A stretch of 64,000 nt of DNA from Streptomyces paludis (GCF_003344965.1 NZ_CP031194.1:2294001-2358000); one strand, 5' to 3'; positions 1 through 9,266 are shown, counted from the first letter of the stretch. Notes: generated by a model from the sequence alone, not told the origin. A program made the numbers and translations.

Positions 1-157
1 GCATGGGGTCAGGTTTCCTGGAACGCTCCTTGAGCGCCACCGAGTATGGGCGCGGCCTGAAGTCGTGGGCGTTCACGTCGAGTTGATCAACATGTGCGAA
101 CCTGCTGGGCCACCGGGGGCGGCCGGCTCCCGGGATTCGAGCAGAGGGAGTTCCGCA

Positions 158-3100
158 GTGCGTGCACGAAGCACTGTCATGCGTTCAAGACCTACGGCCC
201 TGGGCTGGTGTGTGGCGCTGGCGCTGGTCATGCTGGCCGGGCCCGCGGTTACGGCGCCGGTTCCGGGGGGTGGTGGCGAAGGGACGATGGGCCTCGCGTC
301 GACCGGGACGCCGGGGCCGTCCGAGGACGGCAAGTTCTATCTCCAGAGCGTCGTCAGCGGCTACAACATGTCGGCCTCCAAGGACTGGGTCGCCACTCAC
401 AAGCCCAAGGGCGACGAGGACGATCAGCAGTGGGAATTCAGTCACAACGCGAACGGCACCTACAAGATCAAGAATCTTGACCAGAGCGGAAAGTGCCTGA
501 CCGAGAAGGACAACCCCGAGGGCAACGCGCGCCTCGTCCTCGGCTCCTGCGATGCCGCGAAGACTGACTGGGAGCTGCGCCACGAGGCCGGGGAGAAGTA
601 CCGGATCCATGTGCCGGGGACCGAGCGCCGGCTGTGGGGCGAGCCGGTGCTGGACTCGTACATGCAGGTGAAGATAGCGGAGAGCAGCGTCCCCGGGCAG
701 TCCTGGTATCTCACACCGGTCGCGCCGCTGCGCAAGCCGATGCCGTCGGACCCCCGGCTCGACGACATGACGTTCCTGACGTCGCACAACGCCATGCACA
801 ACTCCGAGGACCATCCGCTCGCCCTCGTCGCCGCGCCCAACCAGCCGCACCGGGTCAGCAGACAGCTCAGGGACGGGGTGCGGGCGCTGATGCTGGACGC
901 GCACTTCGCGGAAGACCGGGTGCGTTTCTGTCACGACATGCCGGTGCTGGCCAAATGCGGTGTCATGCGGGAAGGGGTCAAGTTCTTCGAGGACATCGCC
1001 GAGTTCCTGGAGGAGGACAAGCAGGCCGTGGTGACCGTCCTGCTGGAGGACTACACCACCGCCGAGCAGCTGGAGAAGGAGCTGGGCAGCCTCCTCGGGG
1101 CGGGCAAGCCGCTGGCCCGCAAGGTCTTCAGGCCCGATGCGGAAGGGGTACGGGAGCACGGCTGGCCGACGGTGAAGTCGATGGTGGAGTCGGACAAGCG
1201 CCTGCTGCTCTTCACCCATGACAACGCGGCGTCGAACACGGACAACGGCAAGAACAAGCTCGGGTTCATGGCCCAGGAGGACTGGACCGTCGAGAACTAC
1301 TGGTCGATGGGTCCGGGCCTCGGCGGTTCCAACTGGAGCTGCTACAGCCGGTGGAATCATCTCCCGCTCAGCCTGGAGGAGGAGGGGTTCCGGCGGCTGT
1401 ACGTGATGAACCACTTCCGCGATGTGCCGATGTCCCCGACGTACCGCACGGACAACGAGAAGCTCCAGAACCGCGCCGAGCGCTTCTGCACCCCCGCCGC
1501 CCGTAAGAAGCCGAACTTCCTGGCCATCGACGAGTACAAGGACGGCGACCCGATGGCCGCCGTCACGGCGCTCAACAGGTACACGTACCACGGGGACACC
1601 CCCGGAATGGGCGGCACCCCGAAGGACGACGGCAGCGGCGACGGCGGTGGTGGTGGTAATGGTGATGGCGGCGGCAGCGGTCCGCCGAGCGGTCAGCTGC
1701 CGACGGGCACACTGCCCGCGTACGGCGGCGGGCAGCCCAGCCCCCGGGTGAACGGCAGGCTGCTCCAGAACGAGGGCTTCTCGGAGACGGACAAGCCCTG
1801 GTGGGCGAATGCCGGGATGGAGCCGGAGCTGAAGGACGGGGCCTACTGCGTCACCGCCCCCGCGTCGGAGAAGCCGTGGGACATCCTGGTCGGGCACAAC
1901 AGCATCTATCTGCCGGGCGGCGGCTCGTACACCCTGAAGTTCAAGGTGCGGACGAGCGCGACCGCGAGCATGGTGGTGCAGGTGGCGCCCTTCGACAATC
2001 CCGGCAATGTCACGTACCTCGTCAAGTACCCGACGGTGGCCGGCGGGGCGTGGAAGGAGTACGAGTACACCTTCGACACGACGTACCGCGACGAGTACGT
2101 GCTCTCGCAGTTGCAGTTCCGGCTCGGGGGAGCCGCCAAGCCGTACGAGTTCTGCATGGACGACGTGTCGCTCAACGGTGCCGAGTACGCGTACGCGGCG
2201 AAGACCGGCCCGGCGGTGAAGGTGAACCAGCACGGGTACCTCCCGAACGGTCCGAAGAAGGCGACGGTGCTGACCAACGCCGCGTCCGCGCTGCCCTGGA
2301 CGCTGCGGCGCGCCGGCGGCGCCGCTGTCGCGAGCGGTATGACGACCCCCGCGGGCCACGACGGTTCCGCCGCGGCCCGGGTCCACACGGTCGACTTCGG
2401 CTCCGTATCGGCCACCGGCACGTTCCGGCTGGTGGTCGACGGCGCGGAGAGCCACTCCTTCGACATCAGGAAGGACCTGTACGCGTCGCTGCGCTCCGAC
2501 TCGATGCGGTTCTTCTACACCAACCGCAGTGGCATCGCGATCGACGGCGGCATCGCGGGCGCGGCGTACGCCCGCCCGGCCGGGCACGTCGCCTCCTCAC
2601 CGGGCGGTGGTGACACCAAGGTGCCGTGCCAGTCACCGAAGTCCTACGTCGACAACTGGACGTGTGACTACACACTGGATGTGACCGGCGGCTGGTACGA
2701 CGCGGGCGACCACGGGAAGTACGTCGTCAACGGCGGTATCGCCACCTACCAGTTGCTCAACGCCTGGGAGCGCGCCGTGGCCGAGGGCAGCGAAGCCGCC
2801 CTCGGTGACTCCACCCTCGCCATCCCCGAGCGCGGCAACGGTGTGCCCGACATCCTCGACGAGGCCCGCTGGAACCTGGAGTTCATGCTCAAAATGCAGG
2901 TGCCCAGCGGCAAACCCGACTCGGGCATGGTCCACCACAAAGTCCACGACGAGACCTGGACCGGCCCCCCGACCCTCCCCCACCTCGACAAGAAGAAGCG
3001 CGAACTGCACCGCCCCTCGACCGCGGCCACCCTCAACCTCGCCGCCGTCGCCGCCCAGGGCGCCCGCGTCTACAAGCGCTTCGACCCGGCCTTCGCCGAA

Positions 3101-3931
3101 CGGCTGAGCCTCGCCGCCGTACGCGCCTACAACGCGGCTGAGATGAACCAGAGGCAGTACGCGCCGCAGGCGGACCGTATCGGCGGCGGCCCGTACGCGG
3201 ACAACGACGTCTCCGACGAGATCTACTGGGCCTCCGCGCAGCTCTACCTCACCACCAAGAGCCAGCGCTACCTCGACGCCGTACGCGTCAGCCGCTTCCA
3301 CAAGGCGGGAGAGGCGTTCAACCAGAACGGCTTCTACTGGGGCTCGGTGGCCGCGATCGCCCAGCTCGACCTGGCACGCTTCGGAACGGACCTCTCCGAG
3401 CGGGACCAGATCCGGAAGTGGGTGAGCCAGGGGGCGGACCGGCTCATCTCGTTCCAGCGGGCCGAGCGGTTCGGCCAGACGTACACACCGACGAACGGTA
3501 AATACGACTGGGGATCGAACGCCTCGATGCTCAACAACCAGGCCGTCCTGGCCACCGCCTACGACCTGACCGGCGACACGAAGTACGCCGACGCCGTGTT
3601 CGAGGGCCTCGACTATCTGCTCGGCCGTAACGCCCTCGGGCAGTCGTACATCACGGGTTACGGCACGAACGACGCCAAGAACCAGCACAGCCGCTGGTAC
3701 GCGAAGTCCCTGGACGCCACCCTGCCCAACCCGCCGGCCGGATCCGTGTCCGGCGGACCGAACTCCACGCTCCAGGACCCGCTGGCGGCGTCCTGGCTCC
3801 ACGGCTGCGCGCCCCAGCTGTGCTACGTCGACAACATCGAGGCGTGGTCGGTCAACGAGATCACCATCAACTGGAACTCGGCACTCGCCTGGGTGAGCGC
3901 CTTCGCGGCCGACGTGGCCGCCAAACGCTGA
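158..3931 (+). CDS. Secreted PI-PLC-like phosphodiesterase fused to family 9 endoglucanase
   Basis: A 1257-residue exported multidomain protein. The GTG at 158 is chosen because a GAGGGAG ribosome site lies 7 bases upstream and a signal peptide follows. Domains in order: a beta-trefoil/ricin-like region (about 58-187); a PI-PLC X-type domain (about 204-480) with both expected catalytic histidines, H210 in an SHN motif and H259 in RFCHD; a Gly/Asp/Ser linker (about 487-515); a carbohydrate-binding module of the CBM4/9 type (about 534-670); the Ig-like CelD_N domain (about 687-775); and a GH9 catalytic domain to the C-terminus. The GH9 part keeps WYDAGDHGKY (W846-Y855) with its catalytic aspartates, and the acid Glu1234 in NEITINWN. 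The frame is continuous through the linker. GH9 enzymes cut beta-1,4-glucans; the PLC substrate cannot be read from sequence. No partner gene is adjacent. Confidence 0.9.
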   Translation: MRARSTVMRSRPTALGWCVALALVMLAGPAVTAPVPGGGGEGTMGLASTGTPGPSEDGKFYLQSVVSGYNMSASKDWVATHKPKGDEDDQQWEFSHNANGTYKIKNLDQSGKCLTEKDNPEGNARLVLGSCDAAKTDWELRHEAGEKYRIHVPGTERRLWGEPVLDSYMQVKIAESSVPGQSWYLTPVAPLRKPMPSDPRLDDMTFLTSHNAMHNSEDHPLALVAAPNQPHRVSRQLRDGVRALMLDAHFAEDRVRFCHDMPVLAKCGVMREGVKFFEDIAEFLEEDKQAVVTVLLEDYTTAEQLEKELGSLLGAGKPLARKVFRPDAEGVREHGWPTVKSMVESDKRLLLFTHDNAASNTDNGKNKLGFMAQEDWTVENYWSMGPGLGGSNWSCYSRWNHLPLSLEEEGFRRLYVMNHFRDVPMSPTYRTDNEKLQNRAERFCTPAARKKPNFLAIDEYKDGDPMAAVTALNRYTYHGDTPGMGGTPKDDGSGDGGGGGNGDGGGSGPPSGQLPTGTLPAYGGGQPSPRVNGRLLQNEGFSETDKPWWANAGMEPELKDGAYCVTAPASEKPWDILVGHNSIYLPGGGSYTLKFKVRTSATASMVVQVAPFDNPGNVTYLVKYPTVAGGAWKEYEYTFDTTYRDEYVLSQLQFRLGGAAKPYEFCMDDVSLNGAEYAYAAKTGPAVKVNQHGYLPNGPKKATVLTNAASALPWTLRRAGGAAVASGMTTPAGHDGSAAARVHTVDFGSVSATGTFRLVVDGAESHSFDIRKDLYASLRSDSMRFFYTNRSGIAIDGGIAGAAYARPAGHVASSPGGGDTKVPCQSPKSYVDNWTCDYTLDVTGGWYDAGDHGKYVVNGGIATYQLLNAWERAVAEGSEAALGDSTLAIPERGNGVPDILDEARWNLEFMLKMQVPSGKPDSGMVHHKVHDETWTGPPTLPHLDKKKRELHRPSTAATLNLAAVAAQGARVYKRFDPAFAERLSLAAVRAYNAAEMNQRQYAPQADRIGGGPYADNDVSDEIYWASAQLYLTTKSQRYLDAVRVSRFHKAGEAFNQNGFYWGSVAAIAQLDLARFGTDLSERDQIRKWVSQGADRLISFQRAERFGQTYTPTNGKYDWGSNASMLNNQAVLATAYDLTGDTKYADAVFEGLDYLLGRNALGQSYITGYGTNDAKNQHSRWYAKSLDATLPNPPAGSVSGGPNSTLQDPLAASWLHGCAPQLCYVDNIEAWSVNEITINWNSALAWVSAFAADVAAKR

Positions 3932-3972
3932 GACACCGCCGCTGAGGCACCGTCTCCGAAAGCTCCACCGAC

Positions 3973-4004
3973 GACTGCCCGCCCGGTCCCCCGGGCGGGC
4001 AGTC
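3973..4004. terminator. Bidirectional terminator hairpin
   Basis: A perfect 14-bp stem (3973-3986 with 3991-4004) closes a 4-base TCCC loop between the convergent cellulase and ohr genes. There is no clear T-run on either side, as is common in this genus. Confidence 0.75.
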
Positions 4005-4027
4005 CCCGTTCCGGGCCCGTGGCACCG

Positions 4028-4438
4028 CTACTCGGTGACGAGGGTGACCTCGATGTTGCCCCGAGTGGCCTTCGAGTACGGGCAGACGTCGTGGGCCTGC
4101 CGCACGAGCGCCTCGCCGGCCTCTCCGGCCAGACTGTCGGGAAGTTCGACACGCAGGGTGACCGCGAGCCCGAAGCTGGTGCCGTCCTTGCCGATGCCGA
4201 CCTCGGCGGTCACCGAGACATCGCTCGTGTCGACCTTCGCCTGCCTGCCGACCAGGCCGAGGGCGCTGGCGAAACACGCCGCGTAACCGGCCGCGAAGAG
4301 CTGCTCCGGGTTGGTGCCCTTGCCGTCGCCGCCCAGCGCCGGCGGCATGGCGAGCGGCAGGTCCAGCTGGCCGTCGGAGCTGACGGCCCGTCCCTCACGG
4401 CCGTTCGCAGTGGCCACGGCGGTGTAGAGCGCGTCCAT
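4028..4438 (-). CDS. ohr: Organic hydroperoxide resistance protein (Ohr, OsmC family)
   Basis: A 136-residue thiol peroxidase that reduces organic hydroperoxides in the cytoplasm. Both family cysteines are present: C55 in the GYAACF motif and C119 in DVCPYS. The ATG at 4438 is preferred over the in-frame ATG nine bases upstream because GAGGG then sits at normal distance. It is divergent from ohrR, with a palindromic operator in between, which is the standard arrangement for OhrR-controlled peroxide-inducible expression. Length and motif order are typical of Ohr rather than OsmC. Confidence 0.93.
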   Translation of the reverse strand: MDALYTAVATANGREGRAVSSDGQLDLPLAMPPALGGDGKGTNPEQLFAAGYAACFASALGLVGRQAKVDTSDVSVTAEVGIGKDGTSFGLAVTLRVELPDSLAGEAGEALVRQAHDVCPYSKATRGNIEVTLVTE

Positions 4439-4511
4439 GGAAACCATCCCTCTCGTCCTGGTCGGCGGCTGTCCGCCGCCGCCGTCGTCTTCGTCGGGTA
4501 GAAGTAGAGCA

Positions 4512-4526
4512 CACAATTAAATTGTG
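4512..4526. promoter_or_regulatory. OhrR operator
   Basis: CACAATT-A-AATTGTG is a perfect 7-bp inverted repeat in an AT-rich patch between ohr and ohrR. It matches the ACAATT-N-AATTGT form known for OhrR sites and would allow one repressor to control both divergent promoters. Confidence 0.8.
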
Positions 4527-4563
4527 CGCAATCAAATGCCGCGCACTGAGCTACCCTGGACAC

Positions 4564-5109
4564 ATGACCGCGACGCCGACCTCGCCGACCGCAACGACGC
4601 CCACCACCGCCACCGAGGACTACCTCCGCCTGGACCGGCAGATCTGCTTCTCGCTGAACGCCGCGTCCCGCGCCTTCGGCGGCGTCTACCGCGTCCTCCT
4701 GAAGGACCTCGGGCTGACCTATCCGCAGTACCTGGTGATGCTGGTGCTCTGGGAGCGCGGCCCGCTCCCCGTCAAGGAGCTGGGCGAGCGGCTGCGCCTG
4801 GACTCGGGGACGCTGTCCCCGCTGCTGAAGCGGCTGGAGAGCGCCGGGCAGCTACGGCGCGTACGCGGCACCCGGGACGAGCGGACGGTGCACATCCACC
4901 TCACCGAGAGCGGTACGGCCCTGCGGGAGCGGGCGCTGACCATGCCGCCGCGGATCGCGGCGGCCACCGGGTTCGGCTTCGACGAGATCAACGACCTGCG
5001 GGCCCGGCTGGACCGGCTCACCCAGGCGCTGGACGCCGCCGAACTCGGCGGGGAGGGCGCGGGAGAGGTCACGGGAAAGGGCGAGGGGGACAGCGGCTGC
5101 GCCTCCTGA
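4564..5109 (+). CDS. ohrR: OhrR-type MarR-family peroxide-sensing repressor
   Basis: A 181-residue MarR-type winged-helix regulator. Cys28 in RQICFSLNAASR sits where the reactive cysteine of OhrR proteins lies; oxidation of this residue by organic peroxide releases DNA in characterised members. The wing and recognition helix follow (KELGERLRLDSGTLSPLLKRLE). The ATG at 4564 is chosen because upstream starts would place the coding region inside the operator; the ribosome site is weak. A Thr/Pro/Ala-rich stretch of about 17 residues precedes the conserved domain. Adjacent ohr and the shared operator support the assignment. Confidence 0.92.
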   Translation: MTATPTSPTATTPTTATEDYLRLDRQICFSLNAASRAFGGVYRVLLKDLGLTYPQYLVMLVLWERGPLPVKELGERLRLDSGTLSPLLKRLESAGQLRRVRGTRDERTVHIHLTESGTALRERALTMPPRIAAATGFGFDEINDLRARLDRLTQALDAAELGGEGAGEVTGKGEGDSGCAS

Positions 5110-5173
5110 CGGGCGCCGGGGCACGGCGGCCCGCGTACGCCCCACCACCCCAGCCCCACCTCGCCCCGGCGGG

Positions 5174-5365
5174 CTACTTGTCCCCGGTCTCCATGTCCTT
5201 CACGGGCGCCTCGGCCGCGTTCGCCTTCACCGAGGCGATGCCCTTCTCCGCGGACGCCTTGCTGTTGTACGCCTCGCCCACGGCGATGATCTCGCCGTTG
5301 CCCGCCTTGAGGCGGAAGCGGTGCTTCCCGGCCTTGTCCTGGTACAGCTCGAAGTGTCCTGACAT
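5174..5365 (-). CDS. YegP/DUF1508 family small protein
   Basis: A 63-residue protein matching the DUF1508 (YegP) fold: an FELYQDKAGKHRFRLKAGNGEII core followed by the SKASAEKGIASVK helix. The ATG at 5365 has AAAGGGATG just upstream. One copy of the repeat is present, whereas some family members have two. The function is not established for the family; it is convergent with ohrR, with a GC-rich spacer of about 60 bases between the two stop codons. Confidence 0.85.
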   Translation of the reverse strand: MSGHFELYQDKAGKHRFRLKAGNGEIIAVGEAYNSKASAEKGIASVKANAAEAPVKDMETGDK

Positions 5366-5486
5366 CGGGTCATCCCTTTCTCGTATCGACCCCCTGTCAT
5401 ATAAACCACCCGGCAGAGAGGGCACCCTCGATCCGCGCGGCGAGTCCGGGGCAGCTTCACTCCATTGCCAGCCGCTGCTTCCGCCG

Positions 5487-7328
5487 TCAGGTGAAGGAGA
5501 CTTCCGGGCCGTACAGGTCCATCCAGAGCGCGAGATCCAGGGTCCGTTCCATACCGCGCCGCGAGGCCGTCGTGCTCCGCGGCGTACGGGAGTCCGCGAG
5601 GAGCGCGACCTTCGCCGCGTCCACCAGGCCGAAGACCGGATGGGAGGGGCGGGCGAGCAGATCCCGGGTCTGTTCCTGGAGGGCGACCGCGTACCGGGGG
5701 TCCTGGGTGGAGGGGTACGGGCTCTTCACCCGGTCGTACACCGACCGCGGCAGGACATCGGCCGTCGCCTCCCGCAGCAGGCTCTTCTCCCTGCCGTCGA
5801 AGGACTTGAAGGACCACGGGGTGTTGTAGACGTACTCGACCAGCCGGTGGTCGCAGAACGGCACCCGCACCTCCAGTCCCACCGCCATGCTCGCCCGGTC
5901 CTTCCGGTCCAGCAGCACCCGGACGAAGCGGGTGAGATGGAGATGGCAGATCGTGCGCATCCGGTACTCGAAGTCGCTCTCGCCGGGCAGCCGCGCGATG
6001 CCCGCGACGGCGGTGGCGTAGCTGTCGCGGATGAAGACGGGCAGATCGATGGCGCGGTTGACCTCGGGCCGCAGCACCCCCGCGTCGTCGCCGAAGTGCT
6101 CCTCGAAATCGACGAGCCAGGGGTACGTGTCGGCCTTCCGCGCGCGCTCGTCGAAGAACTGGAGGTAGCCGCCGAAGACCTCGTCCGCCGACTCCCCCGA
6201 GAGCGCGACCGTGGAGCGCTGCCGGATCGCCTTGAAGAGCAGATAGAGGGAGGAGTCCATGTCCCCCAGCCCCATGGGGAGATCGCGGGCCCTGATCATC
6301 CTGGCCCGCACCTCGGGGTCGGCCAGGGCGACCGAGTCGAGCACGATGTCCTGGTGGTCCGTGGCCGCGGCGCGGGCGACATCGTGCACGAAGGGCGCGT
6401 CGGGGGTGGTGCGGAACGCGTCGGCGACGAAGTTCTCCGTACGGCCCGCGAAGTCGACGGAGAAGCTGCGGACGGTCTCACCGCTCTCCGCGAGCTGCCG
6501 CGCCGCGATCGCCGTCATGGCGGAGGAGTCGAGTCCGCCGGAGAGGAGGGTGCAGACCGGCACATCGGCCACCATCTGCCGTCGCACGATGTCGTCGAGG
6601 AGCGTACGGACCCGCCGTACCGTCGTGTCCAGGTCATCGGTGTGCGGCCGGGTCTCCAGCGACCAGTAGACGCGCCGGCGCGCGCCGGCGCGGTCCACGG
6701 TGACGACGGTGCCGGGCTCGACCTCGTACATGCCCTCCCACACGCCGTGGCCGGGCGTCTTGACGAAGGCGAACAGTTCCCGCAGACCGTCGAGTCCGAC
6801 GCGGGCGCGGGCGAGCGGGTTGGCGAGGATGGCCTTGGGCTCGGAGCCGAACAGCACCCCGTCGGGGGTCGGGTAGTACGAGAACGGCTTGATGCCCATC
6901 CGGTCCCGGATCATCACCAACTGCTGCCGCCGGCCGTCCCAGATGGCGAAGGCGTACATCCCGTTCAGCCGCTCCGCGACCTCCTCGCCCCACCGGAGAT
7001 ACCCCTGGAGGACGACCTCGGTGTCGGAGTCGGTGGTGAACCGGTGCCCCTTGGAGACGAGTTCCCGGCGCAGCTCGGTGAAGTTGTACGTCTCGCCCGA
7101 GTAGACGAGCGCGAGCGTGCCCTCCGGGGTGTCCAGCGTCATCGGCTGCCGCCCGCCGGGCAGGTCGATGATGGCCAGCCTGCGGTGGCCGAGCGCCACG
7201 GGGCCGCTGATCCATGTGCCGCGGTCGTCCGGGCCGCGGCAGGACATGGTCTCCGTCATCGCGTCCACGGTGGTGGAGGCGGATCGCAGATCACGGTCGT
7301 AGGAGACCCAGCCGGTGATGCCGCACAT
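5487..7328 (-). CDS. asnB: Asparagine synthetase (glutamine-hydrolysing)
   Basis: A 613-residue class II amidotransferase that makes asparagine from aspartate, ATP and glutamine. Met1 is followed by Cys2 (MCGITGW), the nucleophile released by processing, and the glutaminase domain covers roughly residues 2-215. The synthetase domain carries the pyrophosphate loop LSGGLDSS near residue 260 and the downstream GESADEVFGGY signature. Length is typical of the AsnB subfamily. It appears monocistronic: the upstream neighbour mmsA ends 258 bases away behind its own hairpin, and a 14-bp tandem repeat lies immediately 5' of this gene. Confidence 0.93.
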   Translation of the reverse strand: MCGITGWVSYDRDLRSASTTVDAMTETMSCRGPDDRGTWISGPVALGHRRLAIIDLPGGRQPMTLDTPEGTLALVYSGETYNFTELRRELVSKGHRFTTDSDTEVVLQGYLRWGEEVAERLNGMYAFAIWDGRRQQLVMIRDRMGIKPFSYYPTPDGVLFGSEPKAILANPLARARVGLDGLRELFAFVKTPGHGVWEGMYEVEPGTVVTVDRAGARRRVYWSLETRPHTDDLDTTVRRVRTLLDDIVRRQMVADVPVCTLLSGGLDSSAMTAIAARQLAESGETVRSFSVDFAGRTENFVADAFRTTPDAPFVHDVARAAATDHQDIVLDSVALADPEVRARMIRARDLPMGLGDMDSSLYLLFKAIRQRSTVALSGESADEVFGGYLQFFDERARKADTYPWLVDFEEHFGDDAGVLRPEVNRAIDLPVFIRDSYATAVAGIARLPGESDFEYRMRTICHLHLTRFVRVLLDRKDRASMAVGLEVRVPFCDHRLVEYVYNTPWSFKSFDGREKSLLREATADVLPRSVYDRVKSPYPSTQDPRYAVALQEQTRDLLARPSHPVFGLVDAAKVALLADSRTPRSTTASRRGMERTLDLALWMDLYGPEVSFT

Positions 7329-7359
7329 GTGTGTCGTCCCGCTTCCGATCGCGCGTGGG

Positions 7360-7429
7360 CCGTACGAGGTCGGCCGTACGAGGTGAGCCGTACGAAGTGG
7401 GCCGTACGACGTGAGCCGTACGACGTGGA
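7360..7429. repeat. Five-copy 14-bp tandem repeat upstream of asnB
   Basis: The octamer CCGTACGA begins at 7360, 7374, 7388, 7402 and 7416, giving an exact 14-base period with consensus CCGTACGAnGTgng. The array starts about 30 bases upstream of the asnB start codon. The spacing of slightly over one helical turn and the near-palindromic core CGTACG could suit repeated protein binding, or it may be a simple slippage repeat. Confidence 0.85.
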
Positions 7430-7511
7430 CCCGGGAGGCGGGCCGTACGGCTGCGGACGGTCAACGCGCGCGCGGCGCCGGCGGTTACGGCATGCGCGGC
7501 GATACACGGCG

Positions 7512-7546
7512 GCGGCCCGTACGGCAGGGGATGCCGTACGGGCCGC
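7512..7546. terminator. Terminator hairpin downstream of mmsA
   Basis: A perfect 15-bp stem (7512-7526 with 7532-7546) with a GGGGA loop lies 41 bases beyond the mmsA stop codon. It should end mmsA transcription before asnB. Confidence 0.75.
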
Positions 7547-7586
7547 TGTCGGGCTGTTCTGTTAGATGTGGCCGTCGCGGGCCGCG

Positions 7587-9086
7587 TCAGTGGTTGCGCG
7601 GGAAGCCCAGGTCCACGCCGGACGGGGCGTCGGCCGGGTCGGGCCAGCGGGTGGTGACCACCTTGCCGCGCGTGTAGAAGTGCACGCCGTCGTTGCCGTA
7701 GATGTGGTGGTCTCCGAAGAGCGAGTCCTTCCAGCCGCCGAAGGAGTGGTAGCCGACGGGGACGGGGATCGGTACGTTCACCCCGACCATCCCGGCCTCG
7801 ATCTCCAGCTGGAAGCGGCGGGCCGCGCCGCCGTCGCGGGTGAAGATCGCCGTGCCGTTGCCGAACGGCGAGGCGTTGATGAGCGCGACGCCCTCCTCGT
7901 AGGTCTCCGCGCGCAGGACGCAGAGCACCGGGCCGAAGATCTCGTCGCGGTACGCGTCGGACTCCGTGGAGACCCGGTCGAGCAGCGACAGCCCGATCCA
8001 GTGGCCGTCCTCGTGCCCCTCGACGGTGTACCCCGTACCGTCCAGGACGACTTCGGCGCCCTGGGCCGCCGCGCCCGTGACATATCCGGCGACCTTGTCG
8101 CGGTGCGCGCGGGTGATGAGCGGGCCCATCTCGGAGGCCGGGTCGCTGCCGGGGCCGATCTTGATCTTCTCCGCGCGCTCACGGATCTTCGCGACCAGCT
8201 CGTCGCCGATCGCGCCGACGGCCACGACGGCCGAGATCGCCATGCAGCGCTCGCCCGCCGAACCGTACGCGGCCGAGACCGCCGCGTCCGCCGCCGCGTC
8301 GAGGTCCGCGTCCGGCAGCACCAGCATGTGGTTCTTGGCGCCGCCGAGGGCCTGTACGCGCTTGCCGTTGGCCGAGGCGGTGGTGTGGATGTAGCGGGCG
8401 ATCGGGGTGGAACCGACGAAGGAGACCGCCGCCACGTCCGGGTGCGCGAGGAGGGAGTCCACGGCGACCTTGTCCCCGTGGACGACGTTGAGCACACCGT
8501 CGGGCAGCCCGGCCTCGGCGGCCAGCTCCGCCAGCAGATTGGCCGCGGAGGGGTCCTTCTCGCTGGGCTTGAGGACGAAGGTGTTGCCGCAGGCGACGGC
8601 CAGCGGGAACATCCACATCGGCACCATCGCCGGGAAGTTGAACGGTGTGATGCCCGCGACGACGCCCAACGGCTGCCGGATCGAGGCCACATCCACCCGG
8701 CTGGAGACCTGGGTGGACAGCTCCCCCTTGAGCTGGGTGGTGATCCCGCAGGCCAGCTCGACGATTTCGAGCCCGCGCGCCACCTCGCCGAGCGCGTCCG
8801 AGTGCACCTTGCCGTGCTCGGCGGTGATCGCCGCGGCGATGTTGTCCCGGCGCGCGTCGAGCAGCGCGCGGTAGCGGAAGAGAACGGCCGTGCGCTGCGC
8901 GAGCGACGAGGTGCCCCACGTGGCGTACGCGGCCTTCGCGGCGGCGACCGCGCTGTCCACCTCCTCGGCGGAGGCGAGCGCGACCTGTGTGGTGACGGCG
9001 CCGGTCGCGGGGTCGGTGACCGGTCCCCAGTTGCCCGAGGCGCCTTCGACGGTCTTGCCACCGATCCAGTGATTGACGGTCTTCAT
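7587..9086 (-). CDS. mmsA: CoA-acylating methylmalonate-semialdehyde dehydrogenase
   Basis: A 499-residue aldehyde dehydrogenase of the MmsA/IolA type. It oxidises methylmalonate or malonate semialdehyde to propionyl- or acetyl-CoA, the last step of valine and of myo-inositol catabolism. The catalytic Cys281 lies in GERCMAIS, and the MmsA-specific PFNFPAMVPMWMFP segment separates it from general aldehyde dehydrogenases. The ATG is followed by KTVNHWIGGK, typical of the family N-terminus. It is divergent from an IolE-like gene, which favours an inositol role, but valine breakdown remains possible. The long leader contains a palindrome (9178-9188) and a folded element (9267-9347). Confidence 0.92.
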   Translation of the reverse strand: MKTVNHWIGGKTVEGASGNWGPVTDPATGAVTTQVALASAEEVDSAVAAAKAAYATWGTSSLAQRTAVLFRYRALLDARRDNIAAAITAEHGKVHSDALGEVARGLEIVELACGITTQLKGELSTQVSSRVDVASIRQPLGVVAGITPFNFPAMVPMWMFPLAVACGNTFVLKPSEKDPSAANLLAELAAEAGLPDGVLNVVHGDKVAVDSLLAHPDVAAVSFVGSTPIARYIHTTASANGKRVQALGGAKNHMLVLPDADLDAAADAAVSAAYGSAGERCMAISAVVAVGAIGDELVAKIRERAEKIKIGPGSDPASEMGPLITRAHRDKVAGYVTGAAAQGAEVVLDGTGYTVEGHEDGHWIGLSLLDRVSTESDAYRDEIFGPVLCVLRAETYEEGVALINASPFGNGTAIFTRDGGAARRFQLEIEAGMVGVNVPIPVPVGYHSFGGWKDSLFGDHHIYGNDGVHFYTRGKVVTTRWPDPADAPSGVDLGFPRNH

Positions 9087-9266
9087 CTCTTCTTCTCTCC
9101 CTCACAGACGGCGGTGTGCGCTCCCGGCCACGGAGACAACGGAGACATCCCACCACGCCGGGACGCGCGGGTCGCCCGACACTGTGTCTGCCGTTCCGGT
9201 CTCCGCATAGACACCTCCCGCGAACGCGCGCGCATCCTTCTGGAGACGCTGCCGCGGGAAAGGAGA

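Noticed and set aside
185..2587. A very long minus-strand open frame opposite the cellulase gene
   Set aside because: It is the antisense shadow of a strongly biased GC-rich gene; composition is Arg/Val/Gly-rich with no domain.
7360..7429. CRISPR-like array
   Set aside because: The units are short, directly abutting and without unique spacers; the same holds for the arrays at 32533 and 54219.
4524..7565. A 1013-codon plus-strand open frame across ohrR, yegP-like and asnB
   Set aside because: It runs out of frame or antisense through three well-identified genes and has no recognisable domain.
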